A stretch of DNA of 27,098 bases from a virus. Under the pieces are notes generated by a model that worked only from the letters and a program-made list of their open reading frames with translations, was not told where the DNA came from and did not search any database. A program made the position numbers and the translations under genes. The DNA is taken from positions 1 to 27,098 of the IMG/VR virus record IMGVR_UViG_3300028829_004180; one strand, given 5' to 3'. This document shows, one piece after another, positions 19,707 to 27,098 of this stretch (within the stretch, counting starts at the first letter, position 1; each line of letters opens with the position of its first letter).

Positions 19707-20363
19707 ATGGCTTTATGTACTAGCGCAGATGTAGAGGGATTCTTAGGATTAAACTTAGCATCAGAAGACGCAACCCAATTAACTGAAAGATATATACCCT
19801 ACGTAGATGAAATGATAAAAAATTTCATTGGTTATGACATTGAATATAGTTCAAGCATCACAGAAACCTTTGATGGTGATAGAACTCAATATGATATATT
19901 TTTAACTCATCAACCAGTTACTGCTATTACTTCTATAACAGAAGATGGTACAACCTTAACTTTTGGTAATGAATCAGACTTTGTATTTTACTCTAATGGT
20001 TTAGTATCACGTGTTGGTGTACGTTGGTCAGATGCAAAACTTAGAAATATAGTAGTAACATATGCAGCAGGATACACAACTTCAAATATGCCAGCTGATA
20101 TTAAATACACTTCAGCAAGAGCAGTAGCCAGAATGTTTTTAAAAACACTACAAATATCAGGTCAGCAAGGTTCAGGTGAAATAAAAACTCATTTAGCCGA
20201 TACAGATAATGGAGGTAGCTTCAATATGGTACAGTCTGAAACTATTGGTTCTTATTCTGTTGATTATGGAGATTTGCCTGATATGAATCTTAATGATGAA
20301 AAAATACTTACAAATCACGATAGAGCAGTACTGTCTAAATATAAAACAGCTTTTTTCGTTTAG
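19707..20363 (+). CDS. head-tail connector (gp6-like adaptor)
   Basis: This encodes 218 residues. It starts MALCTSADVEGFLGLNLASE, the common opening of phage head-tail connector adaptors, followed by ERYIPYVDEMIKNFIGYDIE and a beta core with ITETFDGD and TSITEDGTTLTFG. It should form the ring below the portal. It lies between head and tail genes in the order usual for siphoviruses. The next gene follows after a strong AGGAGG. Confidence 0.75.
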   Translation: MALCTSADVEGFLGLNLASEDATQLTERYIPYVDEMIKNFIGYDIEYSSSITETFDGDRTQYDIFLTHQPVTAITSITEDGTTLTFGNESDFVFYSNGLVSRVGVRWSDAKLRNIVVTYAAGYTTSNMPADIKYTSARAVARMFLKTLQISGQQGSGEIKTHLADTDNGGSFNMVQSETIGSYSVDYGDLPDMNLNDEKILTNHDRAVLSKYKTAFFV

Positions 20364-20372
20364 GAGGAAAAT

Positions 20373-20729
20373 ATGGGTCTACCCAGCAAATACTTAGACC
20401 AAACAGTATCGATACTTAGACAAGGTTCTGCAAGCTATGATGCTTATGGTAACCCGTCACAATCTTTTTCAACAAACAGTAGTGGAGTAAAAGCTAGACT
20501 TGAACGTAAATCTGCTTCAACTGATGTAGATGATGAAGATGTACTTCAATACACAATGTATGAAAATTGGATTATGTGGGTAGATGTTAGTACTGATATT
20601 AGTAGAAAAGATAGAGTTTCATGGACTTACAACTCTACAAGTTATGACTTTGATGTTATGGATGTAGAAGATGTAGTAGGAGCAACAGGTTTTCATCATA
20701 AAGTATGTAAATTAACAAGGATTACATAA
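20373..20729 (+). CDS. head closure / head-tail stopper protein
   Basis: This encodes 118 residues, of mostly beta structure (YLDQTVSILRQGSASYDAYG, then LERKSAS and KDRVSWTYNSTSYDFDVMDV). The pattern of R-Q-G-x-x-x-Y-D-x-Y-G-x-P is typical of head closure proteins of HK97/SPP1-type phages. ATG 20373 has AGGAGG at 20362-20367. Its stop overlaps the next ATG. Confidence 0.7.
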   Translation: MGLPSKYLDQTVSILRQGSASYDAYGNPSQSFSTNSSGVKARLERKSASTDVDDEDVLQYTMYENWIMWVDVSTDISRKDRVSWTYNSTSYDFDVMDVEDVVGATGFHHKVCKLTRIT

Positions 20730-21205
20730 TGGCTAGAAAACAACATTTTGAACTTAGAGCAGGTAAAGTTAAGAGCGTAAAAATCCTTAAACAAAACTTT
20801 AGTCAAGAAATGGTAAAAAAATTAACACCACCATTCAAAGCAGCAGCAAAAATGATGGAAAAAGAAGCTAAGCGTATAGTGCCTAAAGACACTGGAAAAC
20901 TTCGTGATTCTATAAAAGCAGAAGTAATTATAGGAGCAAGAGCACCCAGAACAAAAAAAGGAACAGGACTAAAAGTTCCAATGGGTATAGAACTTAAAGC
21001 AACTGCTAAATATGCAGCATTTGTAGAATATGGAACAGGCGATAGAGGTAGAGCTTCTTTTATTGTTAGAGGACCAACACCTGCTGGATTCCAGCAAAAA
21101 CCAATGGATTATACGCATGGTATGGGCAGAGGACAAAAAGCACAACCGTTTATAAGACCTGCTATGATAAAGGCATTGAAAGCAATGCAAATAGGAAGGT
21201 TATAA
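20729..21205 (+). CDS. HK97 gp10-like tail completion protein
   Basis: This encodes 158 residues, basic. The central AKRIVPKDTGKLRDSIKAEV, then YAAFVEYGTGDRG and AQPFIRPAM, are the signature of the HK97 gp10/lambda Z-like family (V-P-x-D-T-G-x-L-x-x-S, Y-x-x-x-V-E-Y-G-T, x-Q-P-F-I-R-P-A). It helps join the tail to the head. The start overlaps the former stop (TAATG). Confidence 0.8.
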   Translation: MARKQHFELRAGKVKSVKILKQNFSQEMVKKLTPPFKAAAKMMEKEAKRIVPKDTGKLRDSIKAEVIIGARAPRTKKGTGLKVPMGIELKATAKYAAFVEYGTGDRGRASFIVRGPTPAGFQQKPMDYTHGMGRGQKAQPFIRPAMIKALKAMQIGRL

Positions 21206-21206
21206 A

Positions 21207-21638
21207 ATGGCATTACCAAGTCCAGAACAAACAATGGTACAGTGGGCTAAAACTAATACTGTCCTTAATGCAATATTAAGTGGAAGAGTAGCAACCAGAT
21301 TACCAGCAGAACCAGTATTCCCATTTCTAGTAGTACAACTTATCGGTGGAGGTATTGGAGAAGCACCACAACCAGATGCTCATATATCTGAAAGTCTTAT
21401 GCAATTTGATTCATTTGCAGGCAGAGGCAGTACTAGAGGATTCGCACCAGATTACTCAACAGCAGATAATTTAATATTAAAAGTACAAGAAGAATTACAA
21501 AAAATAACAGAAACAACAGTAACAAGCTACGGTGTCATTCTCGGAACACAATTATTAAGTTCGAGTAGAATAGAAGAAGGTGACACTGGTTATGCCAGAT
21601 ACACTTTAGATGCATTGATAACAATGCGAGGAGCATAG
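21207..21638 (+). CDS. tail terminator-like protein
   Basis: This encodes 143 residues. Features: VATRLPAEPVFPFLVVQLIG near the start and LILKVQEELQKIT in the middle. This is the usual layout of the tail terminator/completion protein that caps the tail tube in siphoviruses. It sits just between the gp10-like and major tail genes, as expected. GGAAGG precedes the ATG. Confidence 0.7.
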   Translation: MALPSPEQTMVQWAKTNTVLNAILSGRVATRLPAEPVFPFLVVQLIGGGIGEAPQPDAHISESLMQFDSFAGRGSTRGFAPDYSTADNLILKVQEELQKITETTVTSYGVILGTQLLSSSRIEEGDTGYARYTLDALITMRGA

Positions 21639-21642
21639 AAAT

Positions 21643-21855
21643 ATGAAAATAATGTTGAATAAACTAACAGGATTGAAAGCCGTAGAGGTTGGAGAAAAAA
21701 TGTATTCAGTTGGGGAAGCAATAGAAAGCAATGATGCAGAAAAGCTCATGAAAACTATGTACATGGGTGTACCTAAGTTCGTTGCCTTCAAAGAAGTAGT
21801 TCAGCCAAAACCTGTCAAGGAAAAGGTTGAGAAGTCTGACGAAGACAAAAAGTAA
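21643..21855 (+). CDS. small protein before the major tail gene
   Basis: This encodes 70 residues with a Lys/Glu-rich end (VVQPKPVKEKVEKSDEDKK). The core (NKLTGLKAVEVGEKMYSVGE) may be a short beta/helix fold. Similar little genes are frequent at this point in phage genomes; function is unknown. It follows the previous gene by four bases. Confidence 0.55.
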   Translation: MKIMLNKLTGLKAVEVGEKMYSVGEAIESNDAEKLMKTMYMGVPKFVAFKEVVQPKPVKEKVEKSDEDKK

Positions 21856-21887
21856 TAGTAATAATATATATAGGAGATTGATAGACA

Positions 21888-22457
21888 ATGTCAAAATCAG
21901 CAGCAGCCGTTAAAATCGGTCCAGCACATTTGTATGTTGCAGCAGTTGGAGCAACGTTTCCAGCAGTAACAGCAGCACCAGCAGGTGGAACTTGGACAGA
22001 TATGGGTTACTCAGAAGAAGGTTTTACCTTCGAAATAGAAAATACAATAGAAGAAGTCAGAGTTGCACAATCAGTAGACCCGATTGATGTCAAAGTATCT
22101 GATAGGTCAGTAAGAATTACTGGTGAATTATCACAATCGTCACTAGCAAACCTTGACTATGTAACTGGTGGAGCAGGAGCAACAGCATCTGCATCAGATG
22201 TAACAACATTTACACCAACAGCGAATAACGCGACAGACCATGTAACAAACTTTGCAATACTTTTGCGAGCAGCAGGTCAGTCAGTTGCAAGTTCAGGAAA
22301 ACACAGGGACTATCAAGTTCCAGTTGCAGTTTTTGCTGGAGCACAAGCAATCAATTACCAAAAAGCGCCACAAAAGGCTACTTACTTGGTAGAGATTCAC
22401 GCTCTCGTAACAACTGATGGAAATACACCATTTGTTGTATTAGACGACGAAGCTTAG
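21888..22457 (+). CDS. major tail protein (tail tube)
   Basis: This encodes 189 residues, rich in Ala, Thr and Val. The beta-rich content (VKIGPAHLYVAAVGATFPAV, TWTDMGYSEEGFTFEIEN, EEVRVAQSVDPIDVKVSDRS) and its place between tail terminator and G/GT genes support the tail tube protein. AGGAG precedes ATG 21888. It forms the stacked hexamer rings of the tail. Confidence 0.8.
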   Translation: MSKSAAAVKIGPAHLYVAAVGATFPAVTAAPAGGTWTDMGYSEEGFTFEIENTIEEVRVAQSVDPIDVKVSDRSVRITGELSQSSLANLDYVTGGAGATASASDVTTFTPTANNATDHVTNFAILLRAAGQSVASSGKHRDYQVPVAVFAGAQAINYQKAPQKATYLVEIHALVTTDGNTPFVVLDDEA

Positions 22458-22485
22458 AACTAGATACTTAGAGAGAGGAGACTAA

Positions 22486-22797
22486 ATGACACAATTTAGG
22501 GAATTTAACTCTGCCAAAGCAGAAGAAATAACCGCAAAGATTGATGGAAAAGACTACGCATTTCCGGGTAAATTACCTGCAAAGCTAGTACTTGACTTTA
22601 TATCTGAACACGGGGACGCTTTGAATGATGTAGGAGCAGGCGGTGTAGAAGCCACCATTCCGTTTATGGAAATGGTATTAGGCGAACACCACGATGAACT
22701 TGTATCAAGCACAGATTTAAACACTTTGAATGAAGTTGCTTCATGGTTATTCGGTATTTATGCCGGAGCACCAGAGGTAGAAACGGGAAAAGCTTAG
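22486..22797 (+). CDS. tail assembly chaperone (G protein, shorter product)
   Basis: This encodes 103 residues, acidic, with a helical C-terminus (LNTLNEVASWLFGIYAGAPE). It lies between major tail and tape measure, the fixed place of the G gene. It ends at TAG 22795-22797 right after a GGGAAAA slippery site. Its normal job is to coat the tape measure during tail assembly. Confidence 0.8.
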   Translation: MTQFREFNSAKAEEITAKIDGKDYAFPGKLPAKLVLDFISEHGDALNDVGAGGVEATIPFMEMVLGEHHDELVSSTDLNTLNEVASWLFGIYAGAPEVETGKA

Positions 22798-23132
22798 ACC
22801 CAGAATCTGGAAATAGTGCCAAAAGCACAGATGTTTTAGAGTTCTGGGAGGAGCTTGAAGTAGACTTCCAAAGATTTTACAATCTTTCGGAACCAATGTC
22901 TTTAGATTACAGAAGGTTCTTGACTTTAGTTAAAGGACTTTCTTACTGTGAAGGCTCTGCTTTTATATATCAAGTAACAGCTGATAATAGAGCAAGAGAT
23001 GAAGCACTAGAGAAATTGGCTCAGGCTCAGGGCAGGACTCGTCCTACTCAAGTTGAAGAACAGTCTCCGGATTATTTAAAGAGGTTATATAATGCCAGCA
23101 ATAGCAGAAGCAGCAATACAGATAGTTCCTGA
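22486..23132 (+). CDS. tail assembly chaperone G-T fusion made by -1 frameshift
   Basis: At 22785-22791 the sequence is GGGAAAA with reading-frame codons GGA AAA, the standard X-XXY-YYZ slippery form. Slipping back by one base at AAA continues as AGC TTA GAC (SLDPESGNSAKSTD) in the other frame to 23132, giving about 215 residues. The extension is helical and Arg/Gln-rich. This is the same arrangement as lambda gpG/gpGT. The join is inferred; no downstream structure was tested. Confidence 0.8.
22785..22791 (+). promoter_or_regulatory. -1 ribosomal frameshift site GGGAAAA
   Basis: This is the heptamer in frame (G GGA AAA) just before the stop of the G ORF and within the overlap with the T frame. 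It is close to GGGAAAG of lambda G/T. Level of frameshifting cannot be read from the sequence. Confidence 0.85.
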
Positions 23133-25881
23133 CTTTGACAGGTTTGGAAGGGAACTAGATACAGGACTAAAGCGCTCATTAAGAAGTGCTGGCGGTGGCA
23201 TTAGCAAAATCATGAGAATGGCTACCCAAGCCACAGCAGCTTTGGGTGGGGCAATGGGTATTGTAGGTGCTCAATCACTTAGAATGTCCGCAGATGTTGA
23301 AAAATCAATCCAGATGATTGAAGGTTTGGTCGGTATTTTCGACCCAGTTCAATTAAATTCATTTAAAGACGCTATTAATGAAATAGCACCAGCAACAGGT
23401 CAGTCAGCAGCAGAGTTAGCAAAAGCTATGTTCTTTATTACATCAGCTGGTGCAAGAGGTTCTACTGCTATAGAAATCCTTGATTCTACTGCAAGATTAG
23501 GTGCAGCAGGATTAGGTGACTTGGCTGAAATAGCAAGAGGTATTGTATCGGCAGTTAACGCGTATGGTGAATCAAACATAACAGCAGCACATGCAGCGGA
23601 TATATTTGCTAATACAGTCAGAATGGGTAACTTGGAAGCTACATCTTTAGCTCCAGTTCTCGGTCACGTTATTCCTATTGCATCTCAAATGGGTGTATCT
23701 TTCGAACAAGTCGGTGCAGCATTAGCTGGTATGACTCGTTTAGGTTCATCAGCATCAGAATCAGCAGTTGCTTTACGTGCAACCTTGTCTGGTATTTTGA
23801 AACCAACAGGTAGAGCAGATGAAGCATTTGCATCAGTAGGATTATCAGCAGAACAATTAAGAAACGCTTTAACAAGCGGACAATTAGATTTATTGGGTGT
23901 ACTTGAGCTATTGAAGAAAGCCTTTGACGGTAACACAGCAGCAATGGCTGAAGCATTCCCAAACTTACGTGCTTTACGTGGTGTTTTAGCATTAGTTGGT
24001 AATAACTTAGAAACTAACAGAATGATTACTGATGCATTGGCAGACAGTACTGGTGTAGCTAATGAAGCATACGAAGCACAAGCTGACACTTTGCAATTCA
24101 AGTTAAACCAAATGTTATCTGCTTATAAGACTGCGAATATTGCTATCGGTGATGCTTTGAAACCGTATGTTATACCTTTACTTGAAAGATTTACCAATTT
24201 ATTAACCAGACAGACAACAGAACTTCCTAAAACAATTGTAAAGTTAATAGAATACTTTAAAATTTTAACAGGACGAGGAGATGTGCTCGAGTTTATCAAT
24301 GCATATAGTACACAATTCGGATTAGCTTCACAAGAATCAATAGATTTTGCTCTTAAATTAACAGAAATTCGTGAAACAGCACTTAGAGTATTTGACCAAA
24401 TCAAACTTTCATTTACCACGTTAGTACAAGCATTCATGGATAACTTTGGTGACTTGTTACCTCAGTTTGATGGATTCAGTTTTACAATGCAAGACGTAGC
24501 TAATGCAATCATACTTGCAATGCAGATGGCAACTACATTTTTAGCGAACACTGTATTTCCACGAATAAGACTTTTTATAAACAATTCAATAAAAACATTT
24601 AATTCACTTAAACCACAGTTGATATTACTTATGGCAAAAGTCAAAGAAGTATTTGAAAATATAATAAACTTTGTTATGTCATTTGTTAACCAATTCATCA
24701 TTATTTGGGACAAGTATGGAAAAGATATAACAGAAATTGCAAAAAGATTATTTACAGGTATTGCAATTGTAATAAAAGGGGCATTTGATTTAATCGTTGG
24801 AATAGCTAGAACATTTATTGCTTTATTCTCAGGTGATTTTGAAATGTTTAGTAAAGGTATTAAAGGAATAGTAGAAGGACTTTTTACATTTATTTTTGGA
24901 GCTTTCAAACTTCTTTTTGCTTCTATAGATATGGTACTTCTTAGCGGTACTACAATAATAAAAAATCTCTTTAAATTTATGGGTATAGCCGTAAAGGAAA
25001 CAATCGTAAACATGAAAAATGCAGTTATCGATGATATGAAAGCAATCTCTAATATAGGTACTGTAATATTTCAAGGTTTGAAAGATACTTTTGTAAGTCT
25101 GTTTAGTGGAATAGGTACAGCAGCTAAAGAAATGTGGCAAAGCTTAAAAGACTTTTTTAGAAAAGGATATGATTTCTTAATAGAAAAAACGTCAGTCTTT
25201 GGTGACTTTATTGTTAATGGAGGATTTGGTGACATGATAGCCAGAGTAATTGAAAAAGTTAAAGGTTTCTTTGGTAATCTAAAAGACAAGTTCTTAGAAT
25301 GGTTTGGAAGTGGTGGAAAACTACGTTTCTATATTGAAGGATTCATGGATTTCATTATTGATAAATTTTTGTTTGGATTTAACTTTCTTTTCACAACTGT
25401 TAAAACAGTATTTGCTAAAATCGGAGACTTCATAAGGGGTTTCACAAATGGTAGCTTTAAAGAAGCTATTAAAGGTATGTTTAATGGCATTGTTGATTTG
25501 TTTGAAAGAGGAATCAATCGTATCATAGATACTCTTAATAAAGTAATAGATAAAGCTAACAGTATATTGCCGGGTCCAGACTTAAGTAACATTCCAACTG
25601 TTGATTTTGGTGGATTAAAAGATGGAGGAACAGCATTAACAAGTGGAACAGCATTAGTTGGAGAATCAGGTCCAGAACTTATAAATCTTAACAGAGGAGC
25701 AAGTGTCATTCCTTTAAGAGGACCAACTGGTTCAGCAACAGGACTAGACGTAGGATTAGCTAGATTATTAGCAAAACAAGTACAAGTAACAATTGAACTA
25801 GATAGTGAAACTATAGCTAGAAAGACAGCTCCAATCATGGTTGATGAAATCAGATTAAGAAGTGGATTAACAATAGTATAA
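23092..25881 (+). CDS. tape measure protein
   Basis: This encodes 929 residues. The N-terminal region has the TP901/PhageMin_Tail core (SADVEKSIQMIEGLVGIFD; ATGQSAAELAKAMFFITSAG; ASESAVALRATLSGILKPTG). Hydrophobic Phe/Ile-rich helices fill 400-800, likely for the tube interior and membrane contact. The end has ALVGESGPELINLNRGASVI, a common C-terminal motif. Tail length is set by this protein; at about 1.5 angstrom per residue it would give a tail of roughly 140 nm. It starts inside the end of the T frame. The stop overlaps the next ATG. Confidence 0.9.
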   Translation: MPAIAEAAIQIVPDFDRFGRELDTGLKRSLRSAGGGISKIMRMATQATAALGGAMGIVGAQSLRMSADVEKSIQMIEGLVGIFDPVQLNSFKDAINEIAPATGQSAAELAKAMFFITSAGARGSTAIEILDSTARLGAAGLGDLAEIARGIVSAVNAYGESNITAAHAADIFANTVRMGNLEATSLAPVLGHVIPIASQMGVSFEQVGAALAGMTRLGSSASESAVALRATLSGILKPTGRADEAFASVGLSAEQLRNALTSGQLDLLGVLELLKKAFDGNTAAMAEAFPNLRALRGVLALVGNNLETNRMITDALADSTGVANEAYEAQADTLQFKLNQMLSAYKTANIAIGDALKPYVIPLLERFTNLLTRQTTELPKTIVKLIEYFKILTGRGDVLEFINAYSTQFGLASQESIDFALKLTEIRETALRVFDQIKLSFTTLVQAFMDNFGDLLPQFDGFSFTMQDVANAIILAMQMATTFLANTVFPRIRLFINNSIKTFNSLKPQLILLMAKVKEVFENIINFVMSFVNQFIIIWDKYGKDITEIAKRLFTGIAIVIKGAFDLIVGIARTFIALFSGDFEMFSKGIKGIVEGLFTFIFGAFKLLFASIDMVLLSGTTIIKNLFKFMGIAVKETIVNMKNAVIDDMKAISNIGTVIFQGLKDTFVSLFSGIGTAAKEMWQSLKDFFRKGYDFLIEKTSVFGDFIVNGGFGDMIARVIEKVKGFFGNLKDKFLEWFGSGGKLRFYIEGFMDFIIDKFLFGFNFLFTTVKTVFAKIGDFIRGFTNGSFKEAIKGMFNGIVDLFERGINRIIDTLNKVIDKANSILPGPDLSNIPTVDFGGLKDGGTALTSGTALVGESGPELINLNRGASVIPLRGPTGSATGLDVGLARLLAKQVQVTIELDSETIARKTAPIMVDEIRLRSGLTIV

Positions 25882-27098
25882 TGGTAGTAGGACAAAGTTT
25901 AGTTTCAATAACAGTAGGTGGAACAGCTAGAGATTATATTGCCGGTTCATTAATTATAGAAAACAGGGTAAGTGGTAGGTCTAATGCATCATTTAGTATT
26001 TATGATTCAAATGGAAGTATAGGTCAAATACTTAGAGGTACAGTCATATCAATAATTGATGAATCAGACAGTAGTAAACTCTTTACAGGTTATGTTGCAA
26101 CAGCAATTGCAAAAAACTTAACATCAACAGGAAGTGGTTCAGCAGTAGTTATTGTTGTTAAGTGTATGGACCAACATTATCTGGCAGAAAAAAGGGTAGT
26201 AGCAGCAAGTTATAGAGCTAATGTTCACTCAGCTAAAGACGTAGCACAAGATTTACTCGGTACTGGAAGTCATACCGTAGCTAGCGGAGACTCTCACTCA
26301 CAAGCTCCATTAGGGGCAGAAGGGGTAACAGAAGGCACATTAGAAGATGGAGCAATACTTTCTGAAACAACAGCAAACTATGTTACAGTTGCGTCTTTGT
26401 TAGACAGAATAGCTAGACGAGGTAGTCAGTTTTGGTATATAGATTATGACAAGAAATTACACTTAAGACAGAAAGCTCATATAAAAGATGCACCCTTTGA
26501 TATAGATTTAACCAACTTAGGAACAACTAAAATCCTAAGAAAAAGTATCAGCGTTAAAAGTGGTAATGACAAATACAGAAATAAACAAATACTTAGAGGT
26601 GGTACTCAAGTAACAGCTAATCAAACAGAAGAAGGCATTAGAGCACAAGGTAACAGAAAAACTGTAACTCTTGGTTTTCCTGTATCTGCTGGTGTAACAC
26701 CGCAAGTTTTTGTTGATGATACCTTTACAAATGGAGGAGCAACACCACCAGATGGTACTTTTTACTTGCTTAAAAACGGAGCAGATAATGCAAATGTAGG
26801 TGTAAAAGGTAAAGATACATCAGGAAAGTTTTTCTATTACCAAGTTGGAGACCCCATAATTGAATTTGAAACTGCATTAACTGAAAACTCTTTAGTGAAA
26901 GTTATTTACAGAGGTAACTTTGATTTAATTGCAACTTCTACTGACCAAGCAGAAGTCACAGCACAAGCAACGCTTGAAGGAGGAACATCAGGTATCGTAG
27001 AAAATATTGTAGAAGCAAACTATATCGGTTCGACAACTGAAGCGACAGAAGAAGCAGCAGGCTACTTATCAGAATTTGGGGAACAGGGTATTGTTGTT
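25881..27098 (+). CDS. phage tail/hub-like protein (cut by window end)
   Basis: ATG 25881 overlaps the tape measure stop (TAATG). The frame is open for 406 codons to the end of the window. It begins VVGQSLVSITVGGTARDYIA, then FTGYVATAIAKNLTSTGSGS, a layout like baseplate hub/distal tail proteins following the tape measure. Later QFWYIDYDKKLHLRQKAHIK fits the hub's second beta domain. The 3' end is missing. It is likely at the tail tip and binds the receptor apparatus. Confidence 0.7.
   Translation, partial: MVVGQSLVSITVGGTARDYIAGSLIIENRVSGRSNASFSIYDSNGSIGQILRGTVISIIDESDSSKLFTGYVATAIAKNLTSTGSGSAVVIVVKCMDQHYLAEKRVVAASYRANVHSAKDVAQDLLGTGSHTVASGDSHSQAPLGAEGVTEGTLEDGAILSETTANYVTVASLLDRIARRGSQFWYIDYDKKLHLRQKAHIKDAPFDIDLTNLGTTKILRKSISVKSGNDKYRNKQILRGGTQVTANQTEEGIRAQGNRKTVTLGFPVSAGVTPQVFVDDTFTNGGATPPDGTFYLLKNGADNANVGVKGKDTSGKFFYYQVGDPIIEFETALTENSLVKVIYRGNFDLIATSTDQAEVTAQATLEGGTSGIVENIVEANYIGSTTEATEEAAGYLSEFGEQGIVV

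Noticed and set aside
24462-25013. large - strand open frames opposite the tape measure gene
   Set aside because: The + strand frame is a recognised 929-residue tape measure; the antisense frames are shadows without ribosome sites.
1-27098. CRISPR arrays, tRNA genes, insertion sequences, integrase or attachment site
   Set aside because: Reading both strands showed no regular repeat-spacer array, no cloverleaf, and no transposase or recombinase motifs.

Overview
The window is a 27.1 kb piece of a tailed, HK97-type siphovirus genome. Every gene I can support lies on the + strand. The DNA is AT-rich and genes are tightly packed, often with TAATG or ATGA stop/start overlaps. The host is most likely an actinobacterium of low GC, for example a marine Actinomarina-like or freshwater acI-like lineage. 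This is an inference from three things: several small proteins resemble families I know from actinobacteriophages (3295-3540, 7315-7533, 9989-10171, 16156-16347); several -10 boxes sit 6-9 nt before an ATG, as in leaderless transcripts common in Actinobacteria; and the structural genes follow the actinophage order.

Layout. 1-823: end of an unknown gene and two small genes, the second a possible small terminase. 1072-2535: a GT-B-like glycosyltransferase. 2546-3292: the ATPase half of the large terminase (TerL), which stops just after the ATPase core. 3295-11907: about 25 mostly tiny genes, including a tandem-HTH regulator, many zinc-knuckle proteins, a DUF1281-like protein, a pyrimidine-dimer-glycosylase-like protein and several proteins of unknown role. 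11982-12371: a RusA-like Holliday junction resolvase. 12314-13246: the nuclease half of TerL. 13250-19018: portal with a very long C-terminal extension, a zinc-finger protein, prohead protease with an acidic scaffold-like tail, and major capsid protein. 19089-19630: three small genes after a strong terminator. 19707-27098: head-tail connectors, tail completion proteins, major tail protein, the G/GT tail chaperone pair with a GGGAAAA slippery site, tape measure protein, and a tail/hub protein cut by the window end.

The most unusual points are these. TerL is broken into an ATPase gene and a nuclease gene with about 9 kb of other genes between them, and the nuclease half has no ordinary start codon over its first 85 codons. 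Four promoters in the inserted block share an AACTCTTGAC (or AACTATTGAC) element inside the 17-bp spacer, which forms 11-bp-spaced direct repeats with the -35 box in three of them. A tandem-HTH regulator gene lies downstream of a variant of the same promoter. One gene (9213-9572) appears to start with ATA behind a good Shine-Dalgarno sequence. Several hairpins at 5187-5351 suggest a small structured RNA.

How it may work together: the 3.3-11.9 kb block looks like a regulatory and host-takeover cassette inserted into the packaging gene. The promoters would let the regulator control its steps. The late genes from RusA onward seem to restart from their own promoter at about 11943-11974. No integrase, lysis gene, polymerase or tRNA is visible in this window.
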